Shown: piece by piece, positions 1-9,519 of the stretch
Position numbering within the stretch: the first letter of the stretch is position 1
How the letters are laid out: every line of letters starts with the position of its first letter
NCBI RefSeq assembly: GCF_000210915.2
Contig: NC_016620.1
Span: 2,294,001-2,358,000 of the forward strand
Source of the DNA: Halobacteriovorax marinus SJ
Lineage (GTDB): Bacteria > Bdellovibrionota > Bacteriovoracia > Bacteriovoracales > Bacteriovoracaceae
Direction: 5' to 3'
DNA length: 64,000 bases
The notes under the pieces: generated by a model
The model's database searches: none
What the model was told of the DNA's origin: nothing
The model's input: only the letters and a program-made list of their open reading frames with translations
Program-made: the position numbers and the translations under genes

Positions 1-852
1 AAATGGATCATGTACGAAGAACTTAGAGAGATAATTATAAAGAGCAGGTTTCCTACACTTATATTCACTATCTAATAAGAAGTATTCCATATTAACAGCA
101 AAAGCTTCTTGAGCATTTACAAATTCATAGTTATCTGGACTCTGAATATCTAAATTATTACTTGTTATAGATTTAAATACACTTCTAAAAGATGCAGTAT
201 TAGAAACATTGTATTTTACATACTTCATGAGCTGGAGTTTTCGATGTCTCTTATCCTCCATTCTAATTCTTCTAAGTGTATCTTCTTCGAACTCTCTAAT
301 ATCTCTCCAAAATTCATCATCTCCATAGACCTCTTCAGGAGAAAGTTTTCTTAGGTCAAATACATGGGAAAGCTCATGAACTAAAGTCGCCTTTACCACT
401 TGATACATTGTTTTATGATTATTTGAAGAAGGTAAATCTCGTTGAGACTCATCTAAAATTATTGGTAGAAATTCATTATGAAGATTGATTTTATAATCAC
501 TACCAAAGAACTCTTTCTTAGTATAAGCAAGCGCTCCAAAACTCTCTTCACTTTCAGAATGATCTGAATCACTTTCGGCCCATAATTCTTTTCTAAGCTC
601 TTGAGGACTAGATAATTTAGGAAGACTTCTATTGGCAACCTTTGTGAAGTTTAACTCAACATTACCAAAGTGCTTAATCATTTTATCTGGCATAATATCG
701 AGTGTTTCGCTTATAAATTGATGAATACGATCTATCTCTTCTTTTTGTAGTTGCTCTTTAAGCTCTTTATTTAAGAAGATATCAGCACTTGATGTAGAGG
801 AAAGAATACTAAGAATTAAAAAACAAAATATATGAATGAGCTTAATATTCAT
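1..852 (-). CDS. Secreted HExxH metalloprotease-like protein, C-terminus beyond window
   Basis: The frame runs from an ATG at 852 to the left edge without a stop, so 284 residues are seen and the C-terminus is missing. Residues 1-23 form a signal peptide ending near SSA. An HELSH motif at about residue 159 gives two zinc-ligand histidines and the catalytic glutamate. About 80 residues later, QEAFAVNMEYFLLD supplies a candidate third ligand, the gluzincin arrangement. The C-terminal stretch (LLDSEYKCRKPALYNYL) resembles metalloprotease-like domains found in proteins linked to DUF4105, and a DUF4105 protein lies at 47777-49627. That resemblance is from memory. Role in envelope or prey-protein processing is inference; export and the zinc motif are directly visible. 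Confidence 0.75.
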   Translation of the reverse strand, partial: MNIKLIHIFCFLILSILSSTSSADIFLNKELKEQLQKEEIDRIHQFISETLDIMPDKMIKHFGNVELNFTKVANRSLPKLSSPQELRKELWAESDSDHSESEESFGALAYTKKEFFGSDYKINLHNEFLPIILDESQRDLPSSNNHKTMYQVVKATLVHELSHVFDLRKLSPEEVYGDDEFWRDIREFEEDTLRRIRMEDKRHRKLQLMKYVKYNVSNTASFRSVFKSITSNNLDIQSPDNYEFVNAQEAFAVNMEYFLLDSEYKCRKPALYNYLSKFFVHDPF

Positions 853-1010
853 TTCTTCCCTTATGTGATAAAAACAGTTTCGCAAAGTATCTGCAACCTT
901 TAGGCCAATAAACAATTAATAATTTTAGATAGATATGAAGAATATTTTGACTAAATTTTAAACAGTGTAAAATGCAATGACATACTTTAGAGGTGATATG
1001 CTCAGGGTAG

Positions 1011-1046
1011 AAACAAAAAGACCCACTTAAAGATTATAAGTAGGCC
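1011..1046 (-). terminator. Rho-independent terminator of the 1062-1379 gene
   Basis: Read on the minus strand, a 10-bp stem (arms 1037-1046 and 1020-1029, including G-U pairs) with a 7-base loop is followed by TTTTTGTTT. It begins 15 bases after the stop codon of the small secreted protein gene. Confidence 0.75.
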
Positions 1047-1061
1047 TTTAGTTTTATAAAA

Positions 1062-1379
1062 TTACTTTCCAGCTTCTTCAATAATTGCAATTGCTGCTTC
1101 TTCTAGGCTCTCAAACTTAACTTTATTTTGAGTTTCGATGGCCTCTACTACTTCAATAAATAGATCTGATGCCACTCCACCTGCAAGTACTTCTTCTGCA
1201 TCAGGTAGAGCTGATTTAATTGCTTGCTTGTAGAAATATGTTCCAGAAGATTGACCACGACTTGAAAAGTTTAGTCCATTATCAGTATGAGACATTCTTG
1301 AATTGCCAGATACAACTCCAAGCTCAGCAAATGAAGATGCAGTTACAAGTAGTGATGTGATTAAGATTAGTTTTTTCAT
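1062..1379 (-). CDS. Small secreted protein of unknown function (105 aa)
   Basis: The ATG at 1379 is preceded by a strong GGAGG ribosome site. Residues 1-18 are a classic signal peptide (MKKLILITSLLVTASSFA) cut before Glu19. The mature part is about 87 residues, without cysteines. It has a Ser/Gly/Asn-rich start and a C-terminal half that looks helical and acidic (FESLEEAAIAIIEEAGK). I do not recognise a family. The gene has its own terminator and is followed upstream by another small secreted-protein gene on the same strand, 53 bases away. The two may be co-transcribed, but a function cannot be assigned. Confidence 0.7.
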   Translation of the reverse strand: MKKLILITSLLVTASSFAELGVVSGNSRMSHTDNGLNFSSRGQSSGTYFYKQAIKSALPDAEEVLAGGVASDLFIEVVEAIETQNKVKFESLEEAAIAIIEEAGK

Positions 1380-1432
1380 GTTTCCTCCGAATAGATAGAA
1401 AGCCTTGCCTTCTTTTTATAAATTTATATTAA

Positions 1433-1972
1433 TTAAAGACTATTTAAATCCATGTAGATATTTCTAAGGGCCTTAAAGCTAACAAAACTATAAGTTCCAG
1501 ATGCAGAAATCTTAGATGTAATTCCATCGAGTGCTTCTCTAACATTTTGCTTATGTTGAGCTATATACTGAGCTCTCTCTTCTTTACTCATCTTCTTTAG
1601 TATTAAATGATTATGTGCGGATATAGTTGCAACACTTCTCATCTCTTCCATCAAAATCTTCTCTAATGATCTATCATTAAAGTTTCTTTGCGAGAGTTGC
1701 CCCAAGGTTTCAAGCATATCTTCATTTCTAAACTCTGCTTCAATAATTTTATGATCAATTGATTCTAAGACCTCGCCCTTACCCATCTGTGAGTTTGTCC
1801 TAACGATTAAGTTATCCATATTGCTCTCAAGAATTCTTCCCTTGGCAACTAACTCTATCGATGGCTTTGTAGACTTGAAAGCTTGCTGCACTCTCTTTGT
1901 CAAAGCACTAACAACTGATGCCTCTGTAGTTAAAGAAATGCAGGTTATAAGAAGAAAAATAATCTTACGCAT
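1433..1972 (-). CDS. Secreted helical protein of unknown function (179 aa)
   Basis: The ATG at 1972 follows CGAGGATTCT, an acceptable ribosome site. Residues 1-18 form a signal peptide ending near TEA. The mature chain has no cysteines and is rich in Lys, Glu, Ile and Leu. From about residue 75 to 150 it looks like consecutive amphipathic helices, including KKMSKEERAQYIAQHKQNV. No catalytic motif is visible and I do not recognise the family. It lies just upstream of the 1062-1379 secreted protein on the same strand. A periplasmic location is inferred from the signal peptide only. Confidence 0.65.
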   Translation of the reverse strand: MRKIIFLLITCISLTTEASVVSALTKRVQQAFKSTKPSIELVAKGRILESNMDNLIVRTNSQMGKGEVLESIDHKIIEAEFRNEDMLETLGQLSQRNFNDRSLEKILMEEMRSVATISAHNHLILKKMSKEERAQYIAQHKQNVREALDGITSKISASGTYSFVSFKALRNIYMDLNSL

Positions 1973-2079
1973 AGAATCCTCGATAATTAATTTTCAAGGA
2001 TTATTACATAGAAAAAAATGAGCTAATGAAAAATATGAAAATTAGGGTAAAACTTTTATGTAAAAAGAATAGACACTTC

Positions 2080-2239
2080 CACCCGATCTCGCGCTTCCTG
2101 CGCCTCCTCTCTTCGGTTCGCATCCTGCTCACCTACGCGTTGTTCGGCGTTAAATAGCTTCGCACTTCAAACGCTACACCCGATCTCGTGCATCCTGCAG
2201 CAGATTTGCTTGCACGCAAATCAGTGGGTTGTTCGGCGT
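2080..2239. repeat. Pair of GC-rich degenerate direct repeats
   Basis: Two units of about 62-71 bp, at 2080-2150 and 2178-2239, each begin with CACCCGATCTCG, then GC(T/A)TCCTGC, and each end with GTTGTTCGGCGT. Their interiors differ. A third GCATCCTGC lies inside the first unit at about 2119. The stretch is much richer in G+C than the surrounding sequence. Both repeats sit in the 1973-2327 gap between the convergent ends of no gene: it lies upstream of the 1433-1972 gene and downstream of nqrF. I see no open frame here that looks like a gene. Confidence 0.65.
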
Positions 2240-2265
2240 CATATGCCATCGTGGCATATGACGCC
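2235..2265. repeat. Perfect 14-bp inverted repeat
   Basis: Arms 2235-2248 (GGCGTCATATGCCA) and 2252-2265 are exact reverse complements around a 3-base loop. The left arm is the tail of the second GC-rich repeat unit. There is no T-run on the plus strand. On the minus strand it follows the nqr terminator by a few bases, so it may be a second barrier or part of the repeat element. Confidence 0.8.
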
Positions 2266-2268
2266 TCC

Positions 2269-2301
2269 AAAAAACAAGGCCCCGCGGTTGAGCGGGGCCT
2301 T
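2269..2301 (-). terminator. Rho-independent terminator of the nqr operon
   Basis: A perfect 10-bp stem (AAGGCCCCGC at 2276-2285 and its complement at 2292-2301) with a 6-base loop is followed on the minus strand by GTTTTTTGG. It lies 26 bases past the nqrF stop. Confidence 0.9.
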
Positions 2302-2327
2302 GAGTAATTTAAAATGTATTTTTGTGA

Positions 2328-3554
2328 TCATCCACCGAAGTCATCAAGCATGATATCTTCTCTCTCAACACCAAGGTCAAGAAGCATATCGATAACACAC
2401 TTATTCATGATTGGAGGTCCACATAAGTAGTACTCACAATCTTCTGGTGCCGGGTGATCCTTTAAGTACTCATCGTGAAGTACTTGGTGGATAAAGCCAG
2501 TGTATCCTTCCCAATTATCTTCCGGAAGAGCATCAGAAAGAGCGCAGTGCCACTTAAAGTTATCATTTTCTCTTTGAAGCATTTCAAAATCTTCAACGTA
2601 GAACATTTCTCTCTTAGAACGAGCTCCGTACCAGAAAGTAATCTTTCTATCAGTCTTAATTCTCTTTAACTGATCAAAGAGGTGTGATCTCATCGGCGCC
2701 ATACCTGCACCACCACCAACAAAGACCATTTCTTTCTTAGTGTCTCTTGCGAAGAATTCTCCGAATGGACCAGAAATAGTTACTTTATCACCTGGCTTAC
2801 AGTTAAAGATATACGACGACATCTTACCTGGAGGTGTTCCTTTAGGTGCTCTTGGCGGAGGTGAAGCAATACGAACATTTAACATAATCATCCCTTCTTC
2901 CTCAGGATAATTTGCCATTGAATATGCTCTGATTGTTTCATCTTCTACGTAAGAGATATTATCCCAAACATTGAACGCATCCCAGTCACTTCTATATTCT
3001 TCTTCAATATCGAAGTCTTTATAGTCGATCTTAAGACCTGGAGGTCTTTCAATTTGAATAAATCCACCAGCTCTAAATGGAACTGACTCACCTTCAGGAA
3101 GGTCTAGGACAAATTCTTTAATAAATGTAGCAACATTGTGGTTTGATCTAACTGTACATTCCCACTTCTTCACACCAAAGACTTCATCTTCAACTTCAAT
3201 TTCCATATCTTCTTTTATAGAAACCTGACAAGCGAGACGACAACCATCTTTAGCTTCTCTCTTAGTAATATGAGATAATTCTGTTTCTAAAATTTCTCCA
3301 CCACCAGAGTGAACGTGAACTTTACATTGTCCACAAGTACCACCACCACCACAGGCAGATGATACGAAGAGTTTCTGATCAGCAAGTGCATTTAATAATT
3401 TTCCACCTGCTGGAATTTCTACCGTTTTCTCTCCATTGATACTTAATTTAATATTCCCAGAGCTTACTAATTTAGACTTAGCAAAGAGAATGATAAGCAC
3501 AAGGGCCAAGACAACGGCGGTAAACATTAAAACGCCAAGTATAATTTCATTCAT
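2328..3554 (-). CDS. nqrF: Na+-translocating NADH:quinone reductase subunit F
   Basis: NqrF is the NADH-oxidising subunit of the sodium pump; it passes electrons from NADH through FAD and a 2Fe-2S centre. The 408-residue length is normal for the family. Residues 5-25 are one N-terminal membrane anchor. The ferredoxin-like domain has the cluster cysteines Cys68, Cys74, Cys77 and Cys109 ([10 protein letters not shown], then CRLAC). The flavin site is RAYSMANYP near residue 210. A nucleotide-binding [11 protein letters not shown] and the C-terminal CGPP segment form the NADH domain. It is the last gene of the operon, 24 bases after nqrE, and is followed directly by a strong terminator. Confidence 0.98.
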   Translation of the reverse strand: MNEIILGVLMFTAVVLALVLIILFAKSKLVSSGNIKLSINGEKTVEIPAGGKLLNALADQKLFVSSACGGGGTCGQCKVHVHSGGGEILETELSHITKREAKDGCRLACQVSIKEDMEIEVEDEVFGVKKWECTVRSNHNVATFIKEFVLDLPEGESVPFRAGGFIQIERPPGLKIDYKDFDIEEEYRSDWDAFNVWDNISYVEDETIRAYSMANYPEEEGMIMLNVRIASPPPRAPKGTPPGKMSSYIFNCKPGDKVTISGPFGEFFARDTKKEMVFVGGGAGMAPMRSHLFDQLKRIKTDRKITFWYGARSKREMFYVEDFEMLQRENDNFKWHCALSDALPEDNWEGYTGFIHQVLHDEYLKDHPAPEDCEYYLCGPPIMNKCVIDMLLDLGVEREDIMLDDFGG

Positions 3555-3578
3555 AGTTATGACCTTTCTTTATAATCC

Positions 3579-4190
3579 TTAAAGTTGAATACCTGAGAAT
3601 GACAGAAAACCTAGGGCCATAAGACCAACTGTAATAAAGGTAATCCCTAATCCTCTCAATCCATGAGGTACATCACTGTACTTCATTTTCTCTCTAATAC
3701 CTGCAAGTGCTGCAATCGCAAGGGCCCAACCAATACCTGAACCGATTCCGTAAACAGTACTTTCTGCAAAGTTATAATCCCTCTCCACCATAAAGAGTGA
3801 ACCACCAAGAATGGCACAGTTCACTGTAATTAGAGGAAGGAAGATACCAAGCGCTGTATAAAGAGCTGGAAAAAACTTATCTAAAGTCATCTCTAAGATC
3901 TGTACCATTGCTGCAATTACACCAATATAAGAAATTAGACCTAAGAATGATAAGTCATAACCAGTAATACCTGCCCACTCTAGAGCGTTCTCTTTTAGAA
4001 AGTAAGTGTAGAGAAGATTGTTAACAGGGATAGTAATCGTCTGAACAACAACAACTGCAACACCAAGACCTAAAGAAGTCTTAACTTTCTTTGAAACCGC
4101 TAAGAATGTACACATTCCTAGGAAGAAAGAGAGAGCAAGGTTTTCAATAAAAATAGATTTAATAAATAAACTTAAATAATGTTCTAACAT
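3579..4190 (-). CDS. nqrE: Na+-translocating NADH:quinone reductase subunit E
   Basis: NqrE is an integral membrane subunit that, with NqrD, forms the central Na+ channel and holds an intramembrane iron centre. The 203-residue protein has six predicted membrane segments. The conserved cysteines are in GMCTFL and VNCAILGGS, the two half-sites known to bind iron in this pair. It is homologous to NqrD, its neighbour, as expected from their antiparallel pseudo-symmetry. It begins 3 bases after nqrD ends, so translation is probably coupled. Confidence 0.97.
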   Translation of the reverse strand: MLEHYLSLFIKSIFIENLALSFFLGMCTFLAVSKKVKTSLGLGVAVVVVQTITIPVNNLLYTYFLKENALEWAGITGYDLSFLGLISYIGVIAAMVQILEMTLDKFFPALYTALGIFLPLITVNCAILGGSLFMVERDYNFAESTVYGIGSGIGWALAIAALAGIREKMKYSDVPHGLRGLGITFITVGLMALGFLSFSGIQL

Positions 4191-4193
4191 CTC

Positions 4194-4811
4194 TTACTCC
4201 TTCTCAACCTGATCAGTTTTCCAAGTTCTTAAGGCCCAGATAAATAATCCGATCAAAAAGAATGCACTTGGAGCCAATAGGGCCATACCATTTGTTTGGT
4301 ACCAACCACCTTGACCTGTTGTTGCGAGAATTTCAAACCCTAGAAGCTTTCCACTTCCTAGTAGCTCTCTAAAGATTGCTACGAAAATTAGCACAACACT
4401 ATATCCAATTCCGTTACCGATTCCGTCTACAAAAGACATAAGCGGTGTATTCTTCATGGCAAATGCTTCCGCACGTCCCATAACAATACAGTTGGTAATG
4501 ATAAGACCTACGTAAACAGACATTGACTTAGCAACATCGTAAACAAAAGCCTTGAGAAGTTGATCCGTTAAGATAACAAGTGATGCAATCACAATCATCA
4601 TAACGATGATACGAATACTAGATGGAACATGGTTTCTAATTAAAGAAACAAAGAATCCAGAAAAACCTGTAACTAATGTCACAGCGATACACATTACAAG
4701 TGCTGTTTCCAACTTAGTTGTAACCGCAAGAGCAGAACAAATACCGAGAATCTGTAATGCAACAGGATTATCTTCAAAAAGTGGGTTAAAAAGTGTTTTC
4801 TTGAGGCTCAT
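4194..4811 (-). CDS. nqrD: Na+-translocating NADH:quinone reductase subunit D
   Basis: NqrD is the second channel subunit, partner of NqrE. It is 205 residues long with about six membrane segments. Conserved cysteines occur in GICSAL (Cys25) and [13 protein letters not shown]. The latter motif, with the following GIGNGIGYS, is diagnostic of the NqrD/RnfE family. The presence of linked NqrA and NqrB separates this from an Rnf complex. The start overlaps the last base of the nqrC stop codon, which suggests coupled translation. Confidence 0.97.
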   Translation of the reverse strand: MSLKKTLFNPLFEDNPVALQILGICSALAVTTKLETALVMCIAVTLVTGFSGFFVSLIRNHVPSSIRIIVMMIVIASLVILTDQLLKAFVYDVAKSMSVYVGLIITNCIVMGRAEAFAMKNTPLMSFVDGIGNGIGYSVVLIFVAIFRELLGSGKLLGFEILATTGQGGWYQTNGMALLAPSAFFLIGLFIWALRTWKTDQVEKE

Positions 4812-5575
4812 TATTTGATCCCTCCTTCTCTAAACTTAGCAAGGAAAGGACCGAAAGCATCGTCTCCTAACCAATATTGAATAGTTCCAGTAACACCAAC
4901 TGCAGTTAAAGTTGCACCAGAAAGACCATCAATCTCAGTCTCTGTTCTAGCTGCACCTTTTACAACTTTTAGAATTGGGCTAAAACTCTCATCAAGTGCC
5001 TTCTTCCCATTCCAAGTTGCCTTCCAGCTTGGGTTATCAATCTCACCACCAAGACCAGGAGTCTCACCGTGAGAGTAGAAACCAATCCCTTTTACTGTAA
5101 CAGTATCAGGAGCAAGAGCTAAGAATCCATACATTGTTGACCAAAGACCTTTTCCATGGACAGGAAGAACAATCATAGAAACCTCTCCCGCATCCTTAAC
5201 AAGGTAAGCCTTAGCAACTTTAGCTCTAAATTTAATATTTCCAAGATCCTTAGCTGCATCAATTCTTAAATTCTGCTTAGGATCTTTTGCTGCTTTTTTC
5301 TGATCGTAATTCTCAATATCACCTTCAATAACATCTCCTGTCGCAAGATCGACGAGAAGTGGTTGAACGTTCTTATAAGCTGCATCCACATCAGCTTTTG
5401 TAGCATTACCATCAACTAAACCAGACGCGATAAGAAGGTTCTTCTTAACGTCTAATTTCTTATTAGCTTCCTGCATAGGCTTTAGTGATACTGCTGCTCC
5501 CGATACTAGGATCGAACAAACAATACACAGAAGGAATGCAACAAGTAGTGTTTTTCCTGTTTCGCTTTTCATCAC
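4811..5575 (-). CDS. nqrC: Na+-translocating NADH:quinone reductase subunit C
   Basis: NqrC carries a covalently bound FMN on the outer face of the membrane and relays electrons between the NqrDE iron centre and NqrB. Residues 9-30 are the membrane anchor. The FMN attachment motif is DGLSGAT with Thr222 as acceptor. The 254-residue length is typical. Residues 150-185 contain the family's [18 protein letters not shown] signature. The ATG at 5575 sits 6 bases after nqrB. A flavin transferase (ApbE) is needed for maturation but is not in this window. Confidence 0.97.
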   Translation of the reverse strand: MMKSETGKTLLVAFLLCIVCSILVSGAAVSLKPMQEANKKLDVKKNLLIASGLVDGNATKADVDAAYKNVQPLLVDLATGDVIEGDIENYDQKKAAKDPKQNLRIDAAKDLGNIKFRAKVAKAYLVKDAGEVSMIVLPVHGKGLWSTMYGFLALAPDTVTVKGIGFYSHGETPGLGGEIDNPSWKATWNGKKALDESFSPILKVVKGAARTETEIDGLSGATLTAVGVTGTIQYWLGDDAFGPFLAKFREGGIK

Positions 5576-5581
5576 TCCTCC

Positions 5582-6787
5582 CTAAGCCTTGATACGCGCT
5601 TGTCTCTTCTTGATATGTCCATCCACTACGAACCAGTCGATAAGTGGAGCAAAACAATTTGCGAAGAGAATTGCTAGCATTACACCTTCCGGGAATGCTG
5701 GGTTAATAACACGAACTAGAATAACCATAAATCCAATCAGTGCTCCGTAGAAGTATTGACCTTTGAAAGTCATTGCTGCAGAGACAGGATCTGTGGCCAT
5801 AAAGACAAGACCAAATGCAAAACCACCAATAACAAGGTGCCAGTGTGGTGCTAGTGCAAACATTGGGTTAGTAGATGATCCGATCATATTTAGAACAAAG
5901 GCAAATGCCATTGCTGAAACGAGCATAGAGAGCATAATTCTCCAAGACCCAATTCCTGTTACGATTAGAACTACTGCTCCAATTAAACAAGCAAGAGTAG
6001 AAGTCTCACCCATTGATCCTGGCATGAATCCTAAGAAAGCATCCATCCAGCTAACAGAGATCGCTGAAGCTCCACCAATCGCTGCTTGACCAAGAGCTGT
6101 TGCTCCAGTGAAACCATCAACTGCTGTCCATACTGCGTCCCCTGAAATCTCTCCAGGATACGCAAAGAAAAGAAATGCTCTAGCAGTAAGAGCAGGGTTT
6201 AAGAAATTCTTCCCTGTTCCACCAAAAACTTCCTTTCCAAAAACAACACCAAACGAGATACCTACAGCAACTTGCCATAGAGGAATCGTTGGAGGAAGAA
6301 TACATGGAAAGAGAAGTCCTGTTACTAGGAAACCTTCATTAATCTCATGCTTTCTTACTGTTGCAAAAATAACTTCCCAAAAACCACCGGCAATATTTGT
6401 AACCAAAAATACTGGTGCAAAGAATAGGAAACCGTAAACAAAGTTTGAAACACAACTTGTAGGATCAAAACCTAATCCTAAAGCTGCCATAACAGCACCA
6501 CGCCAAGAATCAACTGAAGTGATCCCCTGAGCAGCTAAAACTGTATTGGCCTGTAGACCTGTATTGTAACAAGCAAAGAGCAAACAAGCCGTAAGGGCCA
6601 TCGCTACTGTTGTCATTGTTCTCTTTAGATCAATTCCATCACGTACATGTACTGATCCTCTACTTACTTCACCCGGAGTGTAGATAAAAGTGTCTATCAT
6701 TTCATACATTGGATAGAACTTTTCTAACTTTCCGCCTTTGGCAAAGTGATGATGTTGAGAATCTAGAAAACCTCTTAAAGCTTTCAT
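5582..6787 (-). CDS. nqrB: Na+-translocating NADH:quinone reductase subunit B
   Basis: NqrB is the largest membrane subunit; it binds covalent FMN and riboflavin and takes part in quinone reduction and Na+ translocation. It is 401 residues with about ten membrane segments. The FMN acceptor is Thr230 in DGFTGAT. The family segment [17 protein letters not shown] is intact. The N-terminal cytosolic arm (residues 1-50) includes an [15 protein letters not shown] stretch typical of NqrB. It starts immediately after nqrA with no gap and is followed by nqrC after 6 bases. Confidence 0.98.
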   Translation of the reverse strand: MKALRGFLDSQHHHFAKGGKLEKFYPMYEMIDTFIYTPGEVSRGSVHVRDGIDLKRTMTTVAMALTACLLFACYNTGLQANTVLAAQGITSVDSWRGAVMAALGLGFDPTSCVSNFVYGFLFFAPVFLVTNIAGGFWEVIFATVRKHEINEGFLVTGLLFPCILPPTIPLWQVAVGISFGVVFGKEVFGGTGKNFLNPALTARAFLFFAYPGEISGDAVWTAVDGFTGATALGQAAIGGASAISVSWMDAFLGFMPGSMGETSTLACLIGAVVLIVTGIGSWRIMLSMLVSAMAFAFVLNMIGSSTNPMFALAPHWHLVIGGFAFGLVFMATDPVSAAMTFKGQYFYGALIGFMVILVRVINPAFPEGVMLAILFANCFAPLIDWFVVDGHIKKRQARIKA

Positions 6788-8128
6788 CTAACCTTCCTTC
6801 TCAATAGTTGTTAAATTTTCTCTTAGCACAGGACCGAAGTCGACTTTACCAATACTGGCAAATGTACATAGTGCTAAATCTTCCTCGTCTAATTCAAGAC
6901 AACCTAATTGCTGAGCAAGGTCAGTGTCTTTAGTAATTAGAGCTCTTAATAATTGAGTTGGAAGAATATCTAGTGGCATAACTCTTTCATACATTCCCAC
7001 TGGTACCATTGCTCTTGGAGAGCCATGAGTTCCTGTCGTCATGTCAAATTTCTTTGAAGGAGTTAAAAACTTAGAAACAAATGTTCTCTTGATAGAGAAC
7101 TTATTAAGTCCTGGCGCTTGCCAACCAAGGAATTCTCTCTCGCGCCCTTCGGCCAAGATTGAAATTTGGTTATGGTATCTACCTAAGTAGAGGAATGAGT
7201 CCTCAACTTTTCTTCCGTTTAAAACAGAACCAGAAACAATTCGAAGCTCTCCTTCTAGAGTTTCGTTGGCAACGATATCTAGAATATTGGCCCCTAATTG
7301 AGTCGTTAAAAGTCTTGGATTCTTTGCCTTTGGTCCAGCGACAGCAATAACTCTCTCTGTCCAAAGTTTACCAGTAGTAAATAATTTACCAATTGCGATT
7401 ACATCTTGGTAACCCGCATGCCAAACAACCTTTGCCTCGTGAACTGGGTCAAGGTGATGAATATGAGTTCCAACAAGACCAGCAGGGTGAGGCCCAGCAA
7501 ACTCGTGAACTGAAGCACAGCTTGGTGCTTGAACCTTAGAACCGCTTGCCTTAGCAACAAAAGTCTTTCCTTCAGTTAATTTAGAAAGAACTTCTACACC
7601 GGCCATAAAGTCTTCAGTATATTGTCCAATAACTTGTTCAGGATTTGGGCTTAGTGGGTTTGTATCCATTGCATTGATGAAAACTGAATGTGGCTTATCT
7701 TCTAACATGGCCACTTTAGAAAATGGTCTCATTCTTAGAGATGTCCACAGTCCCGACTCAAGAAGTAGTCTCTTCACCTCATCAAAAGAGAGGTCTGAAA
7801 CACTCTTTTGCTTGTATGAGCTGAACTCAACTTGCTCAGTACCAGTAACTTCGATAACAATAGTTTGAAACGCACGTTTCGCACCTCTGTTAACTTCCAC
7901 AACTTTTCCATTTGCAGGAGAAGTAAATGCTAATCCTTCGTTCTTCTTACACTCGAAGAGAACTTGACCAGCTTTAACAGTGTCGCCGATTTGAACTTTC
8001 ATCGACGGCTTCATCCCAACGTAGTCAGGACCTGTTAAGGCCACTCTTTTAACTTGAGGACCAGCTTCGATTGTTTGTTTAGGGATTCCCGTTAAAGGAA
8101 CGTCTAAACCTTTTTTAATACGAATCAT
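6788..8128 (-). CDS. nqrA: Na+-translocating NADH:quinone reductase subunit A
   Basis: NqrA is the soluble subunit, linked to the quinone site of NqrB, and is diagnostic for Na+-NQR rather than Rnf. It is 446 residues, the normal length. It begins with the expected [17 protein letters not shown] and has an early biotinyl/lipoyl-like fold ([15 protein letters not shown], residues about 47-62) and the [16 protein letters not shown] segment. It is first in a six-gene operon that carries every subunit in the usual ABCDEF order. Upstream, 8129-8329 is an AT-rich leader. The nearest Shine-Dalgarno-like GGGA is 13-14 bases from the ATG, so the ribosome site is weak. Confidence 0.98.
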   Translation of the reverse strand: MIRIKKGLDVPLTGIPKQTIEAGPQVKRVALTGPDYVGMKPSMKVQIGDTVKAGQVLFECKKNEGLAFTSPANGKVVEVNRGAKRAFQTIVIEVTGTEQVEFSSYKQKSVSDLSFDEVKRLLLESGLWTSLRMRPFSKVAMLEDKPHSVFINAMDTNPLSPNPEQVIGQYTEDFMAGVEVLSKLTEGKTFVAKASGSKVQAPSCASVHEFAGPHPAGLVGTHIHHLDPVHEAKVVWHAGYQDVIAIGKLFTTGKLWTERVIAVAGPKAKNPRLLTTQLGANILDIVANETLEGELRIVSGSVLNGRKVEDSFLYLGRYHNQISILAEGREREFLGWQAPGLNKFSIKRTFVSKFLTPSKKFDMTTGTHGSPRAMVPVGMYERVMPLDILPTQLLRALITKDTDLAQQLGCLELDEEDLALCTFASIGKVDFGPVLRENLTTIEKEG

Positions 8129-8329
8129 GGTAATAATAATCCCGTTAAAACGTTAATATGTTTAGCTTATATAACTATAAAAAAATAGAATTTGATTTTT
8201 TATACTCCTATGAAACCAATATGTAACTAGTTCATATTAAAGAAATCAAAAAAATAATTTTCTTAAGAGTTTTTTAAATAAAATAACTTTTCAGTATAAG
8301 TCCGCGCTCTATTTGAATATGCGAAGAAT

Positions 8330-8818
8330 CTAAGCATTCGCCAAGCAGCATTTCTTATACTTCTTCCCACTACCACAAGGGCAAGGGTCGTTTCTTCCTA
8401 CTTTTGGCCCTGCGCGCCTAACCGCATCACGAAGAACATCTCCCTCTACGAAGAACCATGCGTCATCTTCAAAGATAAAGCTACTTCTCTCGTGGTGCAC
8501 AACTTGTCTATCGCCAACAACGTAAGTTGCTTTGAACTCTACGATGCCATCCTTATCTCCAGGTTGCCCCTTAACCGTGTCTACGATCTCAAGTCCTTTC
8601 CACTCACTTTCGTTAGACCAGATTTCAATTTCATTGCGATTGAGCTCTTCTCTACTGCCCTTATCCTGAGTACTAATAATGTAGTCCACATTATGCTTAG
8701 CGAAAGCAGCATAACGTGCTCTCATTAATTGTTCTGCGCTTTGCGCCTTTTCACTACCAGCATGCAGAGGTGCACAACATTTCTCATACTCAACCTCGTG
8801 ACCACAAGGACAACTCAT
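8330..8818 (-). CDS. YchJ-like SEC-C motif protein (UPF0225)
   Basis: The 162-residue protein has the two-part YchJ layout. The N-terminal SEC-C-like motif is [13 protein letters not shown] (residues 3-15), followed by the family's [24 protein letters not shown]2-like middle contains [12 protein letters not shown]-terminal classical SEC-C zinc motif is [15 protein letters not shown]. The same zinc finger is used by SecA to bind SecB and ribosomes, but the role of YchJ proteins is not established. The ATG has an AGGAG site 6-7 bases upstream. It stands between nqr and the methyltransferase gene, with 38 bases on that side. Confidence 0.93.
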   Translation of the reverse strand: MSCPCGHEVEYEKCCAPLHAGSEKAQSAEQLMRARYAAFAKHNVDYIISTQDKGSREELNRNEIEIWSNESEWKGLEIVDTVKGQPGDKDGIVEFKATYVVGDRQVVHHERSSFIFEDDAWFFVEGDVLRDAVRRAGPKVGRNDPCPCGSGKKYKKCCLANA

Positions 8819-8856
8819 ATAAACTCCTATAAAAATTTAAAATCTTATTCTACTCA

Positions 8857-9519
8857 TTAAAACCTAAAAAGTAAGTCCGTAAAAAAAGTATTTTCTTCTT
8901 GGAAGTGGTGCTTGCTCTCTAGGATTCTCGAAGAGACAAAAGTAAAGTGCTTCTTTATTTCTTTTTGATACCACGACCTAGAACGTCGTATAGCGTACTC
9001 ATCTTTGAACTCGAGGTCTTCAATTTGCCTATCTAATTCCTTATTAGTTGGAACACTAAAGTAGAGGTATTTCACTCTCTTTGATAATACGGGAAGAACT
9101 TCTCTTACTTCCTCATCGCTTAGATATTGAAAAACAGAAGTGCATATCCCAAGATCGAAGTGCTTACTAAACTTCTCATCCTTGCACCACGAAAGTAAGT
9201 CGGTGTTTAGAAGTTTTAACTTTGTTGATTCAACAGGGGCAATTCCTCGCTCCTTAACTTGATCGTAGACAAATTTTGATGGCTCTATACCTAGTGCTCT
9301 ATAGGGAATAAACTCTTTCATCACCGCCTCAAAGAGATGGCCAAGACCAAAGCCTAAATCCACGACACTACTTATATCCACAAAATCTAGATCCATCGTT
9401 GCCTTAATATAGCGAGCATGATTTGTGGCGTTTCCAATACCGTCCATCTCATCAGGATTAGAATAATTCACTTCCCAATACTCTTTACTAAAGCCGTCGC
9501 TTCCCTTTTTCACTGTCAT
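8857..9519 (-). CDS. Class I SAM-dependent methyltransferase
   Basis: The 220-residue protein has a Rossmann-type SAM-binding motif I, VVDLGFGLGHLFEAV (residues about 52-66), followed by an acidic motif II region (YRALGIEPSKF) and DLGICTSVFQYLSDEEV as motif IV. These show the fold but not the substrate. The start codon follows directly on the stop of the upstream MATE transporter gene, so the two are translationally coupled. A metabolite or toxin modification-plus-export pair is possible but speculative. Confidence 0.85.
   Translation of the reverse strand: MTVKKGSDGFSKEYWEVNYSNPDEMDGIGNATNHARYIKATMDLDFVDISSVVDLGFGLGHLFEAVMKEFIPYRALGIEPSKFVYDQVKERGIAPVESTKLKLLNTDLLSWCKDEKFSKHFDLGICTSVFQYLSDEEVREVLPVLSKRVKYLYFSVPTNKELDRQIEDLEFKDEYAIRRSRSWYQKEIKKHFTFVSSRILESKHHFQEENTFFTDLLFRF

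Noticed and set aside
1821-2021. Small plus-strand frame opposite the 1433-1972 gene
   Set aside because: No ribosome site and overlaps the signal-peptide end of a better-supported gene.
2139-2239. The repeat ends (GTTGTTCGGC) as integron attC sites
   Set aside because: The reverse complement GCCGAAC is one mismatch from the RYYYAAC core and no matching core pair with a fold-back attC structure or integrase gene is present.
5763-6437. Plus-strand open frames inside nqrB
   Set aside because: They lie antisense to a conserved gene, lack ribosome sites and have the composition of a shadow frame.
8129-8329. Promoter for the nqr operon
   Set aside because: The AT-rich leader has several loose -10-like matches and no convincing -35/-10 pair, so no site is assigned.
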